Notes: generated from the sequence alone by a model not told the origin. A stretch of 10,363 nucleotides of DNA from an uncultured Saprospiraceae bacterium (GCA_938044055.1 CALIQO010000313.1:1-10363), one strand, 5' to 3'; shown: positions 1 through 6,557, numbered from the stretch's first letter. Program-made: numbers and translations.

Positions 1-717
1 TCATACCATGCTTTTCGTCTAGAGTATCACCACAATCAGATAGATGAATTCGTCAGAGAAAACTTAAACCCCAGTTACTTTCTTGATAGCAGAACGGACT
101 TGAGATTTTTCTTGCTTGAATATGATTTTCAATATGATAAGCGTGTTTTTGCAACTTATCCACAAGGAGGATATCTATTGTTCTTCAATGTAAAGAAAGA
201 AGGACTAGGGATATTTAAGAATTACAACAACCTGCCGATTTATGCAGGTTTCGAGAAATACTTCAGATATAACAAGTGGATTTATGCGACACGGTTTAAA
301 GCTAAGACCAACTTGAATAGGAGTGTTGTTTCATTCGCTAATAATACGGGTCTAGGTTATGGATCAGATGTTCTTACGGGGTATGAATTGTATGTGATAG
401 ATGGAACAGATTATCTATTGTTACAGACAGCCTTGAAATATAGGATATTAGATAAAGTACTAGATATGGAGGAATCCATGCCATTGTCACAATTTAAGAA
501 AATGCCGATCTCTATATTTCTTCGGTTTAATGTCCATACTGGATATGTCAATGAACGCACCTATAGAGCAGGAAATCCACTTAATAACCAGTGGGCTCTG
601 GGATATGGGCCAGGAATTGATATATTAATATGGAATTCCTTTCTCATAAAAATAGAGTACAGTTTCAATGAACTAGGAGAGGGAGCTTTCTTTCTTAAAA
701 GTTCATTAGCTTTTTAA
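1..717 (+). CDS. Omp85/BamA-like outer membrane protein, C-terminal part (5' end outside window)
   Basis: The frame is open from base 1 to the TAA at 715-717, so 238 C-terminal residues of a longer protein are visible; no start codon of the real gene lies in the window. The visible part consists of alternating aromatic/hydrophobic strands typical of an outer-membrane beta-barrel and ends in SSLAF, a terminal phenylalanine as in BAM-recognised beta-signals. The segment LTGYELYVIDG (visible residues about 125-135) resembles the loop-6 (V/I)RG(F/Y) region of Omp85 proteins, but has Thr where the conserved Arg is expected. Omp85 proteins insert proteins or move substrates across the outer membrane; N-terminal POTRA domains, if present, would lie upstream of the window. 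nadK starts 12 bp downstream on the same strand, suggesting one operon. The barrel is confident; the exact family (BamA, TamA-like or another surface-antigen protein) is inference. Confidence 0.72.
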   Translation, partial: SYHAFRLEYHHNQIDEFVRENLNPSYFLDSRTDLRFFLLEYDFQYDKRVFATYPQGGYLLFFNVKKEGLGIFKNYNNLPIYAGFEKYFRYNKWIYATRFKAKTNLNRSVVSFANNTGLGYGSDVLTGYELYVIDGTDYLLLQTALKYRILDKVLDMEESMPLSQFKKMPISIFLRFNVHTGYVNERTYRAGNPLNNQWALGYGPGIDILIWNSFLIKIEYSFNELGEGAFFLKSSLAF

Positions 718-729
718 TATCTTTCGGCG

Positions 730-1611
730 ATGAAATTATTGGTATTTGGCCAGCGAGCCAAGGAAAAAGATCTAGGTCACGTAGCGACCTTATTAAAGAC
801 AGCATCTGAAAAGGAACTCGATCTTGCGATCTATGGCCCTTACGATGAAGAACTAGCTGAAATAGGATTTACGACTTCTATAGATGAGCGGATTTATTCT
901 TATGAGGAAGTAGTTAAGAGTAAGCCTGATGTAGTCGTTACGCTCGGTGGAGACGGCACTATACTTAAAGCCATTACCTTGATTCGAGAGCAGGACATTC
1001 CTATACTAGGAATTAACCTCGGAAGGCTGGGTTTTCTAGCGAGTGTAGAAAAGAAAAATATCTCTGAAGTTGTCGATGAAGTTTCAGCTGGAAAGTATGA
1101 TGTAGAAGAAAGATCGCTGCTTAAGCTTGATTGTAATCTGCCGATATTCGGAGAGACGTGTTTTGCTTTAAACGATTTTACAATTACCAAGCGAGACAAC
1201 TCTTCTATGATCACCATTAAGACTTATATAGATGATGTTCTTATGAATACCTACTGGGCAGATGGAATTATTGTAGCTACTCCCACAGGATCTACAGGAT
1301 ATTCTCTCAGTTGTGATGGTCCGATCGTCTTTCCAGAATCAAGTAATTTCGTTATAACACCGATTGCTCCGCACAATCTTAATGTTAGGCCTGTTGTTAT
1401 ATCAGATAGCAATACCATTCGATTCGAAATTGATGGCCGGGCAGAAAACTTTCTAACTACCTTAGATTCAAGATTCGAAACCATAACCAAGGATCATAAG
1501 ATCAGCATCAGTAAGGCAGGATTTAAGATTAAGTTGATTCATCAGAAAGGAACCACATTTATGGAGACCATCCGCAGTAAATTACTCTGGGGGCTGGATA
1601 TGAGAAATTGA
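730..1611 (+). CDS. nadK: NAD kinase
   Basis: NAD kinase (ATP:NAD 2'-phosphotransferase) makes NADP from NAD in the cytoplasm and so supplies NADPH-dependent biosynthesis. The 293-residue protein has the usual full length and the family signatures in order: GGDGT at residues 73-77 with catalytic Asp75, the NLGRLGFLA stretch at 96-104, the N-D pair at 148-149 (N-E in many homologues), and the glycine-rich TPTGSTGYSLS at 184-194 followed by DGPIV. The ATG at 730 is the first in frame after the upstream stop and gives the expected N-terminus (MKLLVFGQRA). There is no clear Shine-Dalgarno, as is normal in Bacteroidota. It follows the outer-membrane gene by 12 bp, so it is probably co-transcribed. 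Nothing looks truncated or unusual. Confidence 0.97.
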   Translation: MKLLVFGQRAKEKDLGHVATLLKTASEKELDLAIYGPYDEELAEIGFTTSIDERIYSYEEVVKSKPDVVVTLGGDGTILKAITLIREQDIPILGINLGRLGFLASVEKKNISEVVDEVSAGKYDVEERSLLKLDCNLPIFGETCFALNDFTITKRDNSSMITIKTYIDDVLMNTYWADGIIVATPTGSTGYSLSCDGPIVFPESSNFVITPIAPHNLNVRPVVISDSNTIRFEIDGRAENFLTTLDSRFETITKDHKISISKAGFKIKLIHQKGTTFMETIRSKLLWGLDMRN

Positions 1612-1944
1612 TGCTAATTAAAAACTAAGCAATTTCAAGCTTTCTATTCTGTTATACTGTAATAGAAACGATACATAACGAGCGAGAAAGTATGATTAAA
1701 CTCTATTGTCCCATTGTTGGGATGGGTTCTGATCCCTTGATTCAGAGGACAATCTATTGTATATATTCCTTCATTAAGCGTAAAGATAGTATTGAAATTA
1801 AGCTTCTCTTGTGGCGCAGTTTTCTTGTGTTATAAGTAAGTGTAAAAAACTGAAACTTACAGATCCCTCACTTTATTAAATCGATATTATTCATTTCATA
1901 AATTCCTATGGTAAGGATCTTGAAAAGGCAGAAACATTCCGGTT
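1612..1944. other. Convergent intergenic region, no convincing gene
   Basis: These 333 bases separate nadK (+) from the MarR-type gene (-), so both transcripts should end here. I see an 8-bp inverted repeat TTTCTATT/AATAGAAA (1641-1648 and 1661-1668), a small TCCCA-TTGT-TGGGA hairpin at 1709-1722 and GTAAGT/ACTTAC at 1836-1841 and 1855-1860. None has a good T-tract. A 47-codon reading frame (ATG 1692 to TAA 1835) is open, but its product resembles nothing I know and it lacks start-site support. No RNA gene is recognisable. Confidence 0.5.
1641..1668 (+). terminator. Weak AU-rich hairpin after nadK, possible transcript end
   Basis: TTTCTATT and AATAGAAA form a perfect 8-bp stem around a 12-base loop, 29 bases after the nadK stop. 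The stem is AT-rich and no run of T follows it on the + strand, so it may be a 3'-end stabilising hairpin or a chance repeat rather than an intrinsic terminator. Confidence 0.25.
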
Positions 1945-2400
1945 TTATACGGAGGTAATAGGCTGATACTCCTGAATCATATCTGTAAGAATGCGATTCA
2001 TGCTGAAACGATTGTTTTCAATCTTACCAAAAAAGTTAGCATCCTCTTCTTTAAAAAGCTCCTTGACGTGGGTATATTTTTCTAAACCATCTGAGGTTAA
2101 TCGAATCAACCTAGATCTTGTGTCTAGAGGGTCTTTATATCTAGTAACATATCCCATTTTTTCGAGCTTGCGGATAACCTTACTGGTCATCATCTTATGA
2201 GATTGTGATTGATTAGCTAAACTCTCTTGATTGATTTTCTGTTCTTGATTCTCCATCCATGATATTGTTGCTAGCAACAGATATTGCACATGAGTGATAT
2301 TGTGATCTGATAATAGATCGTTGATTTTTCGTTGCCAGAGGTTAGATATTCTCCATAGAAGATATCCTGACCCGTGACTTGGCTTGCGGTCATAAAGCAT
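1945..2400 (-). CDS. MarR-family winged-helix transcriptional regulator
   Basis: A 151-residue protein of typical MarR length. MarR proteins are dimers that bind short palindromes and usually release DNA on binding a phenolic ligand or on oxidation. The N-terminal helix (GYLLWRISNLWQRKIND, about 12-28) fits the dimerisation helix. Residues about 57-83 (QESLANQSQSHKMMTSKVIRKLEKMGYV) form the helix-turn-helix with recognition helix near 68-82. The wing carries the family signature D-P-x-D-T-R-S-R at 90-97, followed by a C-terminal dimerisation helix. The ATG at 2400 is the natural start, and a palindrome lies 28-43 bases upstream of it, suggesting autoregulation. There is no obvious efflux or detoxification partner on the same strand; the divergent gene at 2655 is the only adjacent candidate target. 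The ligand is unknown. The single cysteine-free sequence makes a thiol-oxidation sensor unlikely. Confidence 0.93.
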   Translation of the reverse strand: MLYDRKPSHGSGYLLWRISNLWQRKINDLLSDHNITHVQYLLLATISWMENQEQKINQESLANQSQSHKMMTSKVIRKLEKMGYVTRYKDPLDTRSRLIRLTSDGLEKYTHVKELFKEEDANFFGKIENNRFSMNRILTDMIQEYQPITSV

Positions 2401-2424
2401 GGGTTATTAAAATTGTAGTAAAGT

Positions 2425-2446
2425 AATCGTAACCACGGTTACGTTT
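2425..2446. promoter_or_regulatory. Candidate MarR operator palindrome
   Basis: CGTAACC (2428-2434) and GGTTACG (2437-2443) form a perfect 7-bp inverted repeat around a 2-bp AC centre. One mismatch further out, AA (2425-2426) pairs with TT (2445-2446), giving a 22-bp imperfect palindrome. Size and symmetry fit a MarR dimer site, and it lies just upstream of the marR-type start at 2400. GC content in the arms stands out in AT-rich intergenic DNA. Binding is inference. Confidence 0.55.
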
Positions 2447-2614
2447 TCTCGTCTTCTACATAAATACGGAATTTTTTTAATGACAAGTAGTTGACAGTCC
2501 ACTTATTTACTCATATGCGTTAAATAATGTGTCATCAGGCACTTACACAGTAGATTCTGCATTATTTAGAACAATTAAAAAAAGAATATTTTAACATCCG
2601 AGTTATATGATAGG

Positions 2615-2646
2615 TTGTTATTAAAGGAATAGAATACTTACTTTAG
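2615..2646 (+). promoter_or_regulatory. Possible Bacteroidota-type promoter for the 2655 gene
   Basis: TACTTTAG at 2639-2646 matches the -7 box TAnnTTTG except for one base, and TTG at 2615-2617 lies 21 bases upstream, in the range of the -33 box. Transcription would begin at or very near the ATG at 2655, giving an almost leaderless message. One mismatch and short motifs make this tentative. Confidence 0.3.
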
Positions 2647-2654
2647 AAATTGAA

Positions 2655-3269
2655 ATGGAATCTTCTTCAATATACATGGACTACTATCGACTATCGAGAA
2701 AATCTTTTCACGAAAGAATAAGATACTTCGAATTGCATGTAAGAGAAATCGATGAGCTTTTAATTTCTGAGAAAATAGAGATTCAGTATGATTACTTGAT
2801 ATGTTTATTCGAGATCGGGCGGTACCATAAGTTTCTAGATTTCGTCGATCCGCTTATTGAATCTGTCATCATAGAAAACATATACCTGATCGAAGGAAAG
2901 GACGCGTACAGGGAGCTGTTGACGAAAAAGGCAGCGTGCAGTTACAATGTGACAGACTATGGACAAGCCGATTATATTCTTAAATCTCTTATTAACTTAT
3001 ATCCTGAGGATCCTTTTTACCGAGCATTTTTTCGTAAAAATGTACGAAAACAAGGGAAGTATTGGTATCGCAGGAATAAGTCCTTTGTTGTTGTAGGAGT
3101 GTTGCTTGCCACCGCCGTATTGCAAATTGATATGTTGGTGATCGGACCTTTTTACACACATCTATCTGATGTGTTTACAATAATATGGAAAGGGTTATTC
3201 TTATTATCAGCCGTGTTTTTTATGGTCAATGAATGGAAGGTGTGGTACCTAGGAAGAAGAACGAATTAA
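2655..3269 (+). CDS. Uncharacterised protein with TPR-like helices and two C-terminal membrane segments
   Basis: I do not recognise this 204-residue protein. Residues 1-135 are predicted to be helical and charged, with two stretches that look like TPR or SEL1-type helix pairs: YDYLICLFEIGRYHKFLDFV (about 45-64) and KKAACSYNVTDYGQADYILK plus SLINLYPEDP (about 91-120). A basic stretch (RKNVRKQGKYWYRRNK, 127-142) precedes a hydrophobic segment at about 144-166, and a second follows at about 173-194, ending in a basic tail. Positive-inside reasoning puts both the N-terminal domain and the tail in the cytoplasm, with a short outer loop. It is divergent from the MarR-type gene and lies 55 bp before the PfkB kinase. 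It could be a scaffold or membrane-tethered interaction protein, but no function can be claimed. The ATG at 2655 is the only sensible start. Confidence 0.75.
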   Translation: MESSSIYMDYYRLSRKSFHERIRYFELHVREIDELLISEKIEIQYDYLICLFEIGRYHKFLDFVDPLIESVIIENIYLIEGKDAYRELLTKKAACSYNVTDYGQADYILKSLINLYPEDPFYRAFFRKNVRKQGKYWYRRNKSFVVVGVLLATAVLQIDMLVIGPFYTHLSDVFTIIWKGLFLLSAVFFMVNEWKVWYLGRRTN

Positions 3270-3279
3270 CTTCTTTTCT
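3254..3279 (+). terminator. Weak hairpin spanning the stop codon of the 2655 gene
   Basis: AAGAAG (3254-3259) pairs with CTTCTT (3270-3275) around a 10-base loop that contains the TAA stop, and TTTC follows. It could be a weak intrinsic terminator, but the stem is short and poor in GC, so read-through into the next gene is possible. Confidence 0.25.
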
Positions 3280-3293
3280 TCAATAAAATAGCC

Positions 3294-3301
3294 TACTTTT
3301 G
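3294..3301 (+). promoter_or_regulatory. Bacteroidota -7 promoter box for the PfkB kinase
   Basis: TACTTTTG is a perfect match to the TAnnTTTG -7 element recognised by the Bacteroidota housekeeping sigma factor. It lies 23 bases before the ATG at 3325, a good distance for a short leader. The expected -33 TTG is not clear; only a T-rich stretch (3271-3280) is present there. Confidence 0.5.
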
Positions 3302-3324
3302 CTCGACTAAAACACCCACGATTT

Positions 3325-4233
3325 ATGAGTATTCTTACAGTAGGCACAGTAGCATTTGATACAATAGAAACACCGAGAGGAAGAGCCGAGATGGTTATAG
3401 GCGGGGCTTGTACTTATGCAAGTTATGCAGCTTCTTATTTTTCTAATGAGATTAACCTGGTATCCATTGTGGGAGATGATTTTCCTCAAGTAGAAATGGA
3501 TGCCCTTGCTGATAAGGGAGTAAATCTAGAAGGACTTGAGATAAAGCAAAACGCTAAGACGTTTTTCTGGGAAGGGAGGTATCATGAGAATATGAATCAG
3601 AGAGATACCCTAGCAACCGATCTTAATGTATTAGATGATTTCGATCCACAATTACCAGAAAGCTATAAGTCAAGCAAGTATATCATGCTTGGAAACTTAA
3701 CGCCAGCTATCCAGCAACAAGTTATCGATCAGTTAGATGGAAGTCAGAAAATTGTGGTTCTTGACACGATGAACTTCTGGATGGATGTAGCCATGGATGA
3801 ACTAAAATCGGTCTTAAAAAATGTAGATGTTCTTACCATCAACGATGAAGAAGCGAGACAATTATCAGGCGTTCACAGCCTGGTTAAAGCGTCAGAAATA
3901 ATCCATGAGATGGGACCTAAATATCTTATCATTAAAAAAGGCGAACACGGCGCCTTATTGTTTTCAGAAGGAAAGATATTTTCTGCACCAGCGCTACCGC
4001 TTGCTGAAGTTTTCGACCCTACGGGAGCAGGAGACACATTTGCAGGAGGTTTTATAGGATACCTAGCTAAACATGATACTGTTGATTTTAGCCATATGAA
4101 GAAAGCGGTAATTTATGGATCAGTTATGGCCTCGTTCTGTGTAGAAGAATTTAGCATCAATCGACTAAAAACCTTAACTGCTGAGGATGTAAATAGTCGG
4201 TATGAAACCTTCGTAGAGCTTACTTCATTTTAG
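3325..4233 (+). CDS. PfkB/ribokinase-family sugar kinase
   Basis: The PfkB family transfers the ATP gamma-phosphate to a hydroxymethyl group of a sugar, nucleoside or related alcohol in the cytoplasm. At 302 residues this has full family length. It shows the N-terminal substrate-binding GGA at 26-28 (IGGACTYASYAASYF), the NDEEA motif at 173-177, the IKKGEHGALLF strand-turn at 203-213, and the C-terminal signature DPTGAGDTFAGGFIGYL at 231-247 with the anion-hole GAGD and catalytic base Asp237. I recognise the overall sequence (GRYHxxMNxRDT, MLGNLTPA, DTMNFWMD) as a kinase family widespread in Bacteroidota and usually annotated only as sugar kinase. The substrate is unknown and no sugar-use genes are nearby, which argues for a housekeeping or repair role rather than a catabolic operon. 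It has its own -7 box and ends before a shared terminator. Confidence 0.92.
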   Translation: MSILTVGTVAFDTIETPRGRAEMVIGGACTYASYAASYFSNEINLVSIVGDDFPQVEMDALADKGVNLEGLEIKQNAKTFFWEGRYHENMNQRDTLATDLNVLDDFDPQLPESYKSSKYIMLGNLTPAIQQQVIDQLDGSQKIVVLDTMNFWMDVAMDELKSVLKNVDVLTINDEEARQLSGVHSLVKASEIIHEMGPKYLIIKKGEHGALLFSEGKIFSAPALPLAEVFDPTGAGDTFAGGFIGYLAKHDTVDFSHMKKAVIYGSVMASFCVEEFSINRLKTLTAEDVNSRYETFVELTSF

Positions 4234-4242
4234 AATAAAAGA

Positions 4243-4267
4243 GAGCCCTCTGCGTAGCAGAAGGCTC
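4243..4267 (-). terminator. Hairpin terminator between the PfkB kinase and the Hsp20 genes
   Basis: GAGCC/GGCTC and TCTGC/GCAGA form a 10-bp stem with one internal C-A mismatch and a 3-base GTA loop. On the minus strand the stem is followed by TCTTTTATT, a typical T-tract, so it should end the Hsp20 transcript. On the plus strand it starts 9 bases after the PfkB kinase stop, but no T-tract follows, so bidirectional use is less certain. Confidence 0.8.
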
Positions 4268-4324
4268 ATACCAAAACAACATAAAACGGGAGATTCGATA
4301 TTCCCATTCGTAGATTACCCTATC

Positions 4325-4753
4325 TTACTTAATCTCAATATTTACTACAGGTTTTTCCTTAGCTTCTTCTTTTTTAGGAAGAGATAGCGTAAGAATACCC
4401 TTCAAGTATTTAGCATCGATTTTATCAGAATCGATGGTTTTAGGCAGGTGAAATTTTCTACTAAACTTCGTATAACTGAATTCATTCCTGCGATAACTAC
4501 CTGAATTATGCTTATCTGATGCTTCTTTCTCAACGGTTATTTTCAGTTGACCTTTGTCTACCTTCACTTGAAAGTCTTCTTTCTCCAAGCCTGGGGCTGC
4601 AACTTCTAAGTAATAGGTATCTTCTTTTTCATAGATGTTGACAGATGGTTGCGTAGCAGTAAAGTCTGAGCCTACAATGTCGGATAGACTGTGGTTGAAA
4701 AATTTATCTACTAGCTTGTTGTCCCAGATAGGACTATGTTTTATTAAGCTCAT
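4325..4753 (-). CDS. Small heat shock protein, Hsp20/alpha-crystallin family (second of tandem pair)
   Basis: Small heat shock proteins are ATP-independent holdases that keep unfolding proteins soluble in the cytoplasm until Hsp70 or ClpB act. The 142-residue protein has a short N-terminal arm (1-35), the alpha-crystallin domain at about 36-128 (PSVNIYEKEDTYYLEVAAPG through YLKGILTLSLPK), the conserved A-x4-G-x-L element at 114-121 and a C-terminal I-E-I (139-141) of the I-x-I type that docks in neighbouring dimers during oligomer assembly. The start ATG at 4753 is preceded by an A-rich leader. It lies 20 bp downstream of the other hsp20 gene and is almost certainly in the same transcript, which ends at the hairpin near 4267. 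The two copies are clearly diverged, especially in the N-terminal arms, which points to an old duplication or mixed oligomers rather than a recent copy. Confidence 0.95.
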   Translation of the reverse strand: MSLIKHSPIWDNKLVDKFFNHSLSDIVGSDFTATQPSVNIYEKEDTYYLEVAAPGLEKEDFQVKVDKGQLKITVEKEASDKHNSGSYRRNEFSYTKFSRKFHLPKTIDSDKIDAKYLKGILTLSLPKKEEAKEKPVVNIEIK

Positions 4754-4773
4754 TTTTTCTAAGGTTTTTATAG

Positions 4774-5214
4774 TTATTTAATAGTGATTGATAATGGTTC
4801 TTTTACAGGAACCTTAGGTAAAGTAATTGTAAGAAGGCCCTTACTGAAAGCCGCTTTTATTTTTTCCTTATCTATTGATTCAGGAAGCGTATATTTCTTA
4901 GAGAAGGCGCCATAATTAAATTCTCTTAGCTGAAACTTGAGTTCATCCTTAACCTCTTTAGTTGAAGAAACGATTAAGATGTTTTTATCAATCTTGATAT
5001 CAACTTCCTTCTTTTCATATCCCGGGAGCGCCAGCTCAATAACAAAACGTTCTTCATTCTCTACCACATTAGTCGCGGGGTAGGTGTGTCTTACAGGTCT
5101 CTCGCGGACAACTTCCTTAACAGGTGTATTCATAACCTCGTTAAGAACGTTACCGAGAAAAGGGAAGAATAAATCTTTGTTTCTCATGTTCTTTGATTTA
5201 GGTGTGCAATTCAT
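4774..5214 (-). CDS. Small heat shock protein, Hsp20/alpha-crystallin family (first of tandem pair)
   Basis: A 146-residue Hsp20 holdase and the promoter-proximal gene of the pair. The alpha-crystallin domain spans about 47-136 (PATNVVENEERFVIELALPG to GLLTITLPK). It carries the A-x4-G-x-L element at 121-128 and the C-terminal I-T-I motif at 143-145. The N-terminal arm (DLFFPFLGNVLNEVM) has the Phe-rich character expected for substrate binding. Two starts are possible. ATG 5214 follows an A-rich leader (AAAAAAATAAAATC) typical of this phylum; ATG 5187 would remove nine residues (MNCTPKSKN) that look unconserved. I keep the longer form but cannot exclude the shorter. Expression is probably stress-controlled: the leader holds inverted and direct repeats and a sigma-54-like element, but no CIRCE (HrcA) site is present. 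Confidence 0.95.
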   Translation of the reverse strand: MNCTPKSKNMRNKDLFFPFLGNVLNEVMNTPVKEVVRERPVRHTYPATNVVENEERFVIELALPGYEKKEVDIKIDKNILIVSSTKEVKDELKFQLREFNYGAFSKKYTLPESIDKEKIKAAFSKGLLTITLPKVPVKEPLSITIK

Positions 5215-5228
5215 GATTTTATTTTTTT

Positions 5229-5258
5229 AGGTGTTTTTTCCGTAAAATGATTACACCT
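5229..5258 (-). promoter_or_regulatory. Inverted repeat in the Hsp20 leader
   Basis: AGGTGT (5229-5234) and ACACCT (5253-5258) form a 6-bp inverted repeat with an 18-base spacer, 15 bases upstream of the first hsp20 start. A second copy of TTTAGGTGT sits at 5197-5205, 29 bp from the copy at 5226-5234, so the leader RNA could pair in two alternative ways. It may be an operator or a temperature-sensitive leader hairpin; both roles are inference. Confidence 0.35.
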
Positions 5259-5281
5259 CTTGCTGATCAATACCTGTACCA

Positions 5282-5298
5282 TAGCATCGATTAAGCCA
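5282..5298 (-). promoter_or_regulatory. Possible sigma-54 (-24/-12) promoter element for the Hsp20 pair
   Basis: On the minus strand TGGCTTAATCGATGCTA has GG and GC exactly ten bases apart, as in the TGGCAC-N5-TTGCA consensus, with TGGC and TGC both present. Initiation about 12 bases downstream (near 5272) would give a leader of roughly 58 bases to ATG 5214. The other consensus positions (A of GGCA, first T of TTGC) differ and no enhancer-binding protein gene is in the window. Confidence 0.2.
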
Positions 5299-5456
5299 TA
5301 AAGGCGAATTAAGGCACACCGCTACTGACAAAACGGCACATTAAATCAAAACCACCTGACATAATTGCTGAATTGTATTGTGTAAGGTGTCTGTTTAGCA
5401 TTTTGTAAGGCAGCTGATATTCTCATGATTCGATTCGGTTTAATTAACTTAGTCCC

Positions 5457-6557
5457 ATGAACGAACAAGTGGACAATGGGTTGAGCCTATTACAGTTTTA
5501 TGGGTGGTGGCAATTGATGGTCTGCTTTTTTGCTTTTCTGGGGTTGATGGCAATCTGGTTTCACATCGGTAGACGTCAGAAGGATTATGGTCAAGTCTGG
5601 CTTGCCATCTCCATACTATGCTGGAGTGTGTCAGGAGGAATAGAAGTGATATATGCCGATGGATCGATGGTAGAACTAAGTGCTCAGCGAGATGGATGGA
5701 GAAGCATTTTATCCTTATTGAACAGTTTATTTATATTGTTATCACTACCCTGGTTCCGGTATATTCACCAGAACCTAGAACCCATTATTAAATCCAGATA
5801 CTGGCCTTACATAGTAGGAATTCCATTTCTTTTTTCATTGCTTCCAGCGATAACCCGGATGATTTCAGGAGAATCTCTAGGGATTTCGATTGAGTTAGAT
5901 GTGTACTATGCTACACTTACCTTGATTTTCTTAGGAGGAATATTGTTTCATTCTTTTTATAGGAGGCGATTGATTTTTCTTGCTTACTTATCTATACTTT
6001 GTGTCTTAATAACCTTCGTTGCCCAAGTGCTGAAATTGATAGATACCGACACCAATATGTTGCTTTTCTCAGCTGTGTTTAAGACATGCTTGATTATGAT
6101 CTTCTTTGCACTTGCTTTATCCTGGGTCAAGGAATTGTCAGAAAATGTATTTCCAGATTCAGAAAATCTTTTTCTAAAGTTTAAGAAGGAGAAGCAACCT
6201 TCCGGTAAATATGTTCAGTCAGTAATATTCAGAGGACTGCCAGGTAGAGAAGAGCGAGAAGTTTCTTTTACTCCAGGAGTGTATGAGCTGTTTCATTCAT
6301 TTGCACAAGCGAAAAAATCAGGAAACGACTGGTTAGAGTTAAAACCTAAAAACGACAAAAGAGGGAGAGAGTATGACATCCAAGATTACAATCAAGTAAA
6401 AAGAATCTTAACTAGCATCTTAGATGGGTTGTATGGAAAAGACAACTGGTCCAAGGAGACGCATATGGAACCTTTGAAATCGACATTATTTGAAACTTCT
6501 GCACAGCGAGAAAGAAAAATCAGAATGCGAATTCCAGAAAAGAACATCATGATGTAA
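5457..6557 (+). CDS. Uncharacterised seven-TM protein with soluble C-terminal domain
   Basis: I do not recognise this 366-residue protein. The N-terminal 225 residues hold about seven hydrophobic segments (near 17-37, 46-66, 84-100, 116-135, 149-168, 171-193, 203-224). Basic loops (GRRQK 38-42, YRRR 168-171, WVKEL after the last segment) place the C-terminus in the cytoplasm. Residues 230-366 are soluble, with apparent strands (YVQSVIFRGL; REVSFTPGVYELFHSF) and helices (YNQVKRILTSILDGLYG), ending in a basic RERKIRMRIP. The layout resembles membrane sensors with a cytoplasmic output domain, and the REVSFTPGVYELFHSF stretch faintly recalls the start of an OmpR-type winged helix, but I see no kinase, cyclase, GGDEF or LytTR signature. 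It is divergent from the Hsp20 pair and ends 5 bp before the convergent serine hydrolase gene. The ATG at 5457 is the first start in this frame after the regulatory gap. Confidence 0.8.
   Translation: MNEQVDNGLSLLQFYGWWQLMVCFFAFLGLMAIWFHIGRRQKDYGQVWLAISILCWSVSGGIEVIYADGSMVELSAQRDGWRSILSLLNSLFILLSLPWFRYIHQNLEPIIKSRYWPYIVGIPFLFSLLPAITRMISGESLGISIELDVYYATLTLIFLGGILFHSFYRRRLIFLAYLSILCVLITFVAQVLKLIDTDTNMLLFSAVFKTCLIMIFFALALSWVKELSENVFPDSENLFLKFKKEKQPSGKYVQSVIFRGLPGREEREVSFTPGVYELFHSFAQAKKSGNDWLELKPKNDKRGREYDIQDYNQVKRILTSILDGLYGKDNWSKETHMEPLKSTLFETSAQRERKIRMRIPEKNIMM

Noticed and set aside
900..1490. Open frames on the minus strand inside nadK
   Set aside because: Their products are low-complexity Ser/Thr-rich or have no family character, and they lie opposite a clear NAD kinase.
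1692..1835. 47-codon open frame after nadK
   Set aside because: It has no start-site support and no recognisable features, and lies in a convergent gap; a chance frame is more likely.
1861..1920. AGATCC/GGATCT inverted repeat
   Set aside because: Six-base arms with a 48-base spacer are expected by chance.
1991..2200. Plus-strand open frame opposite the MarR-type gene
   Set aside because: It is antisense to a well-supported regulator and its product resembles nothing.
3307..3489. Minus-strand Cys-rich open frame over the PfkB kinase start
   Set aside because: The cysteines arise from the reverse reading of the kinase's N-terminal codons; there is no zinc-ribbon spacing.
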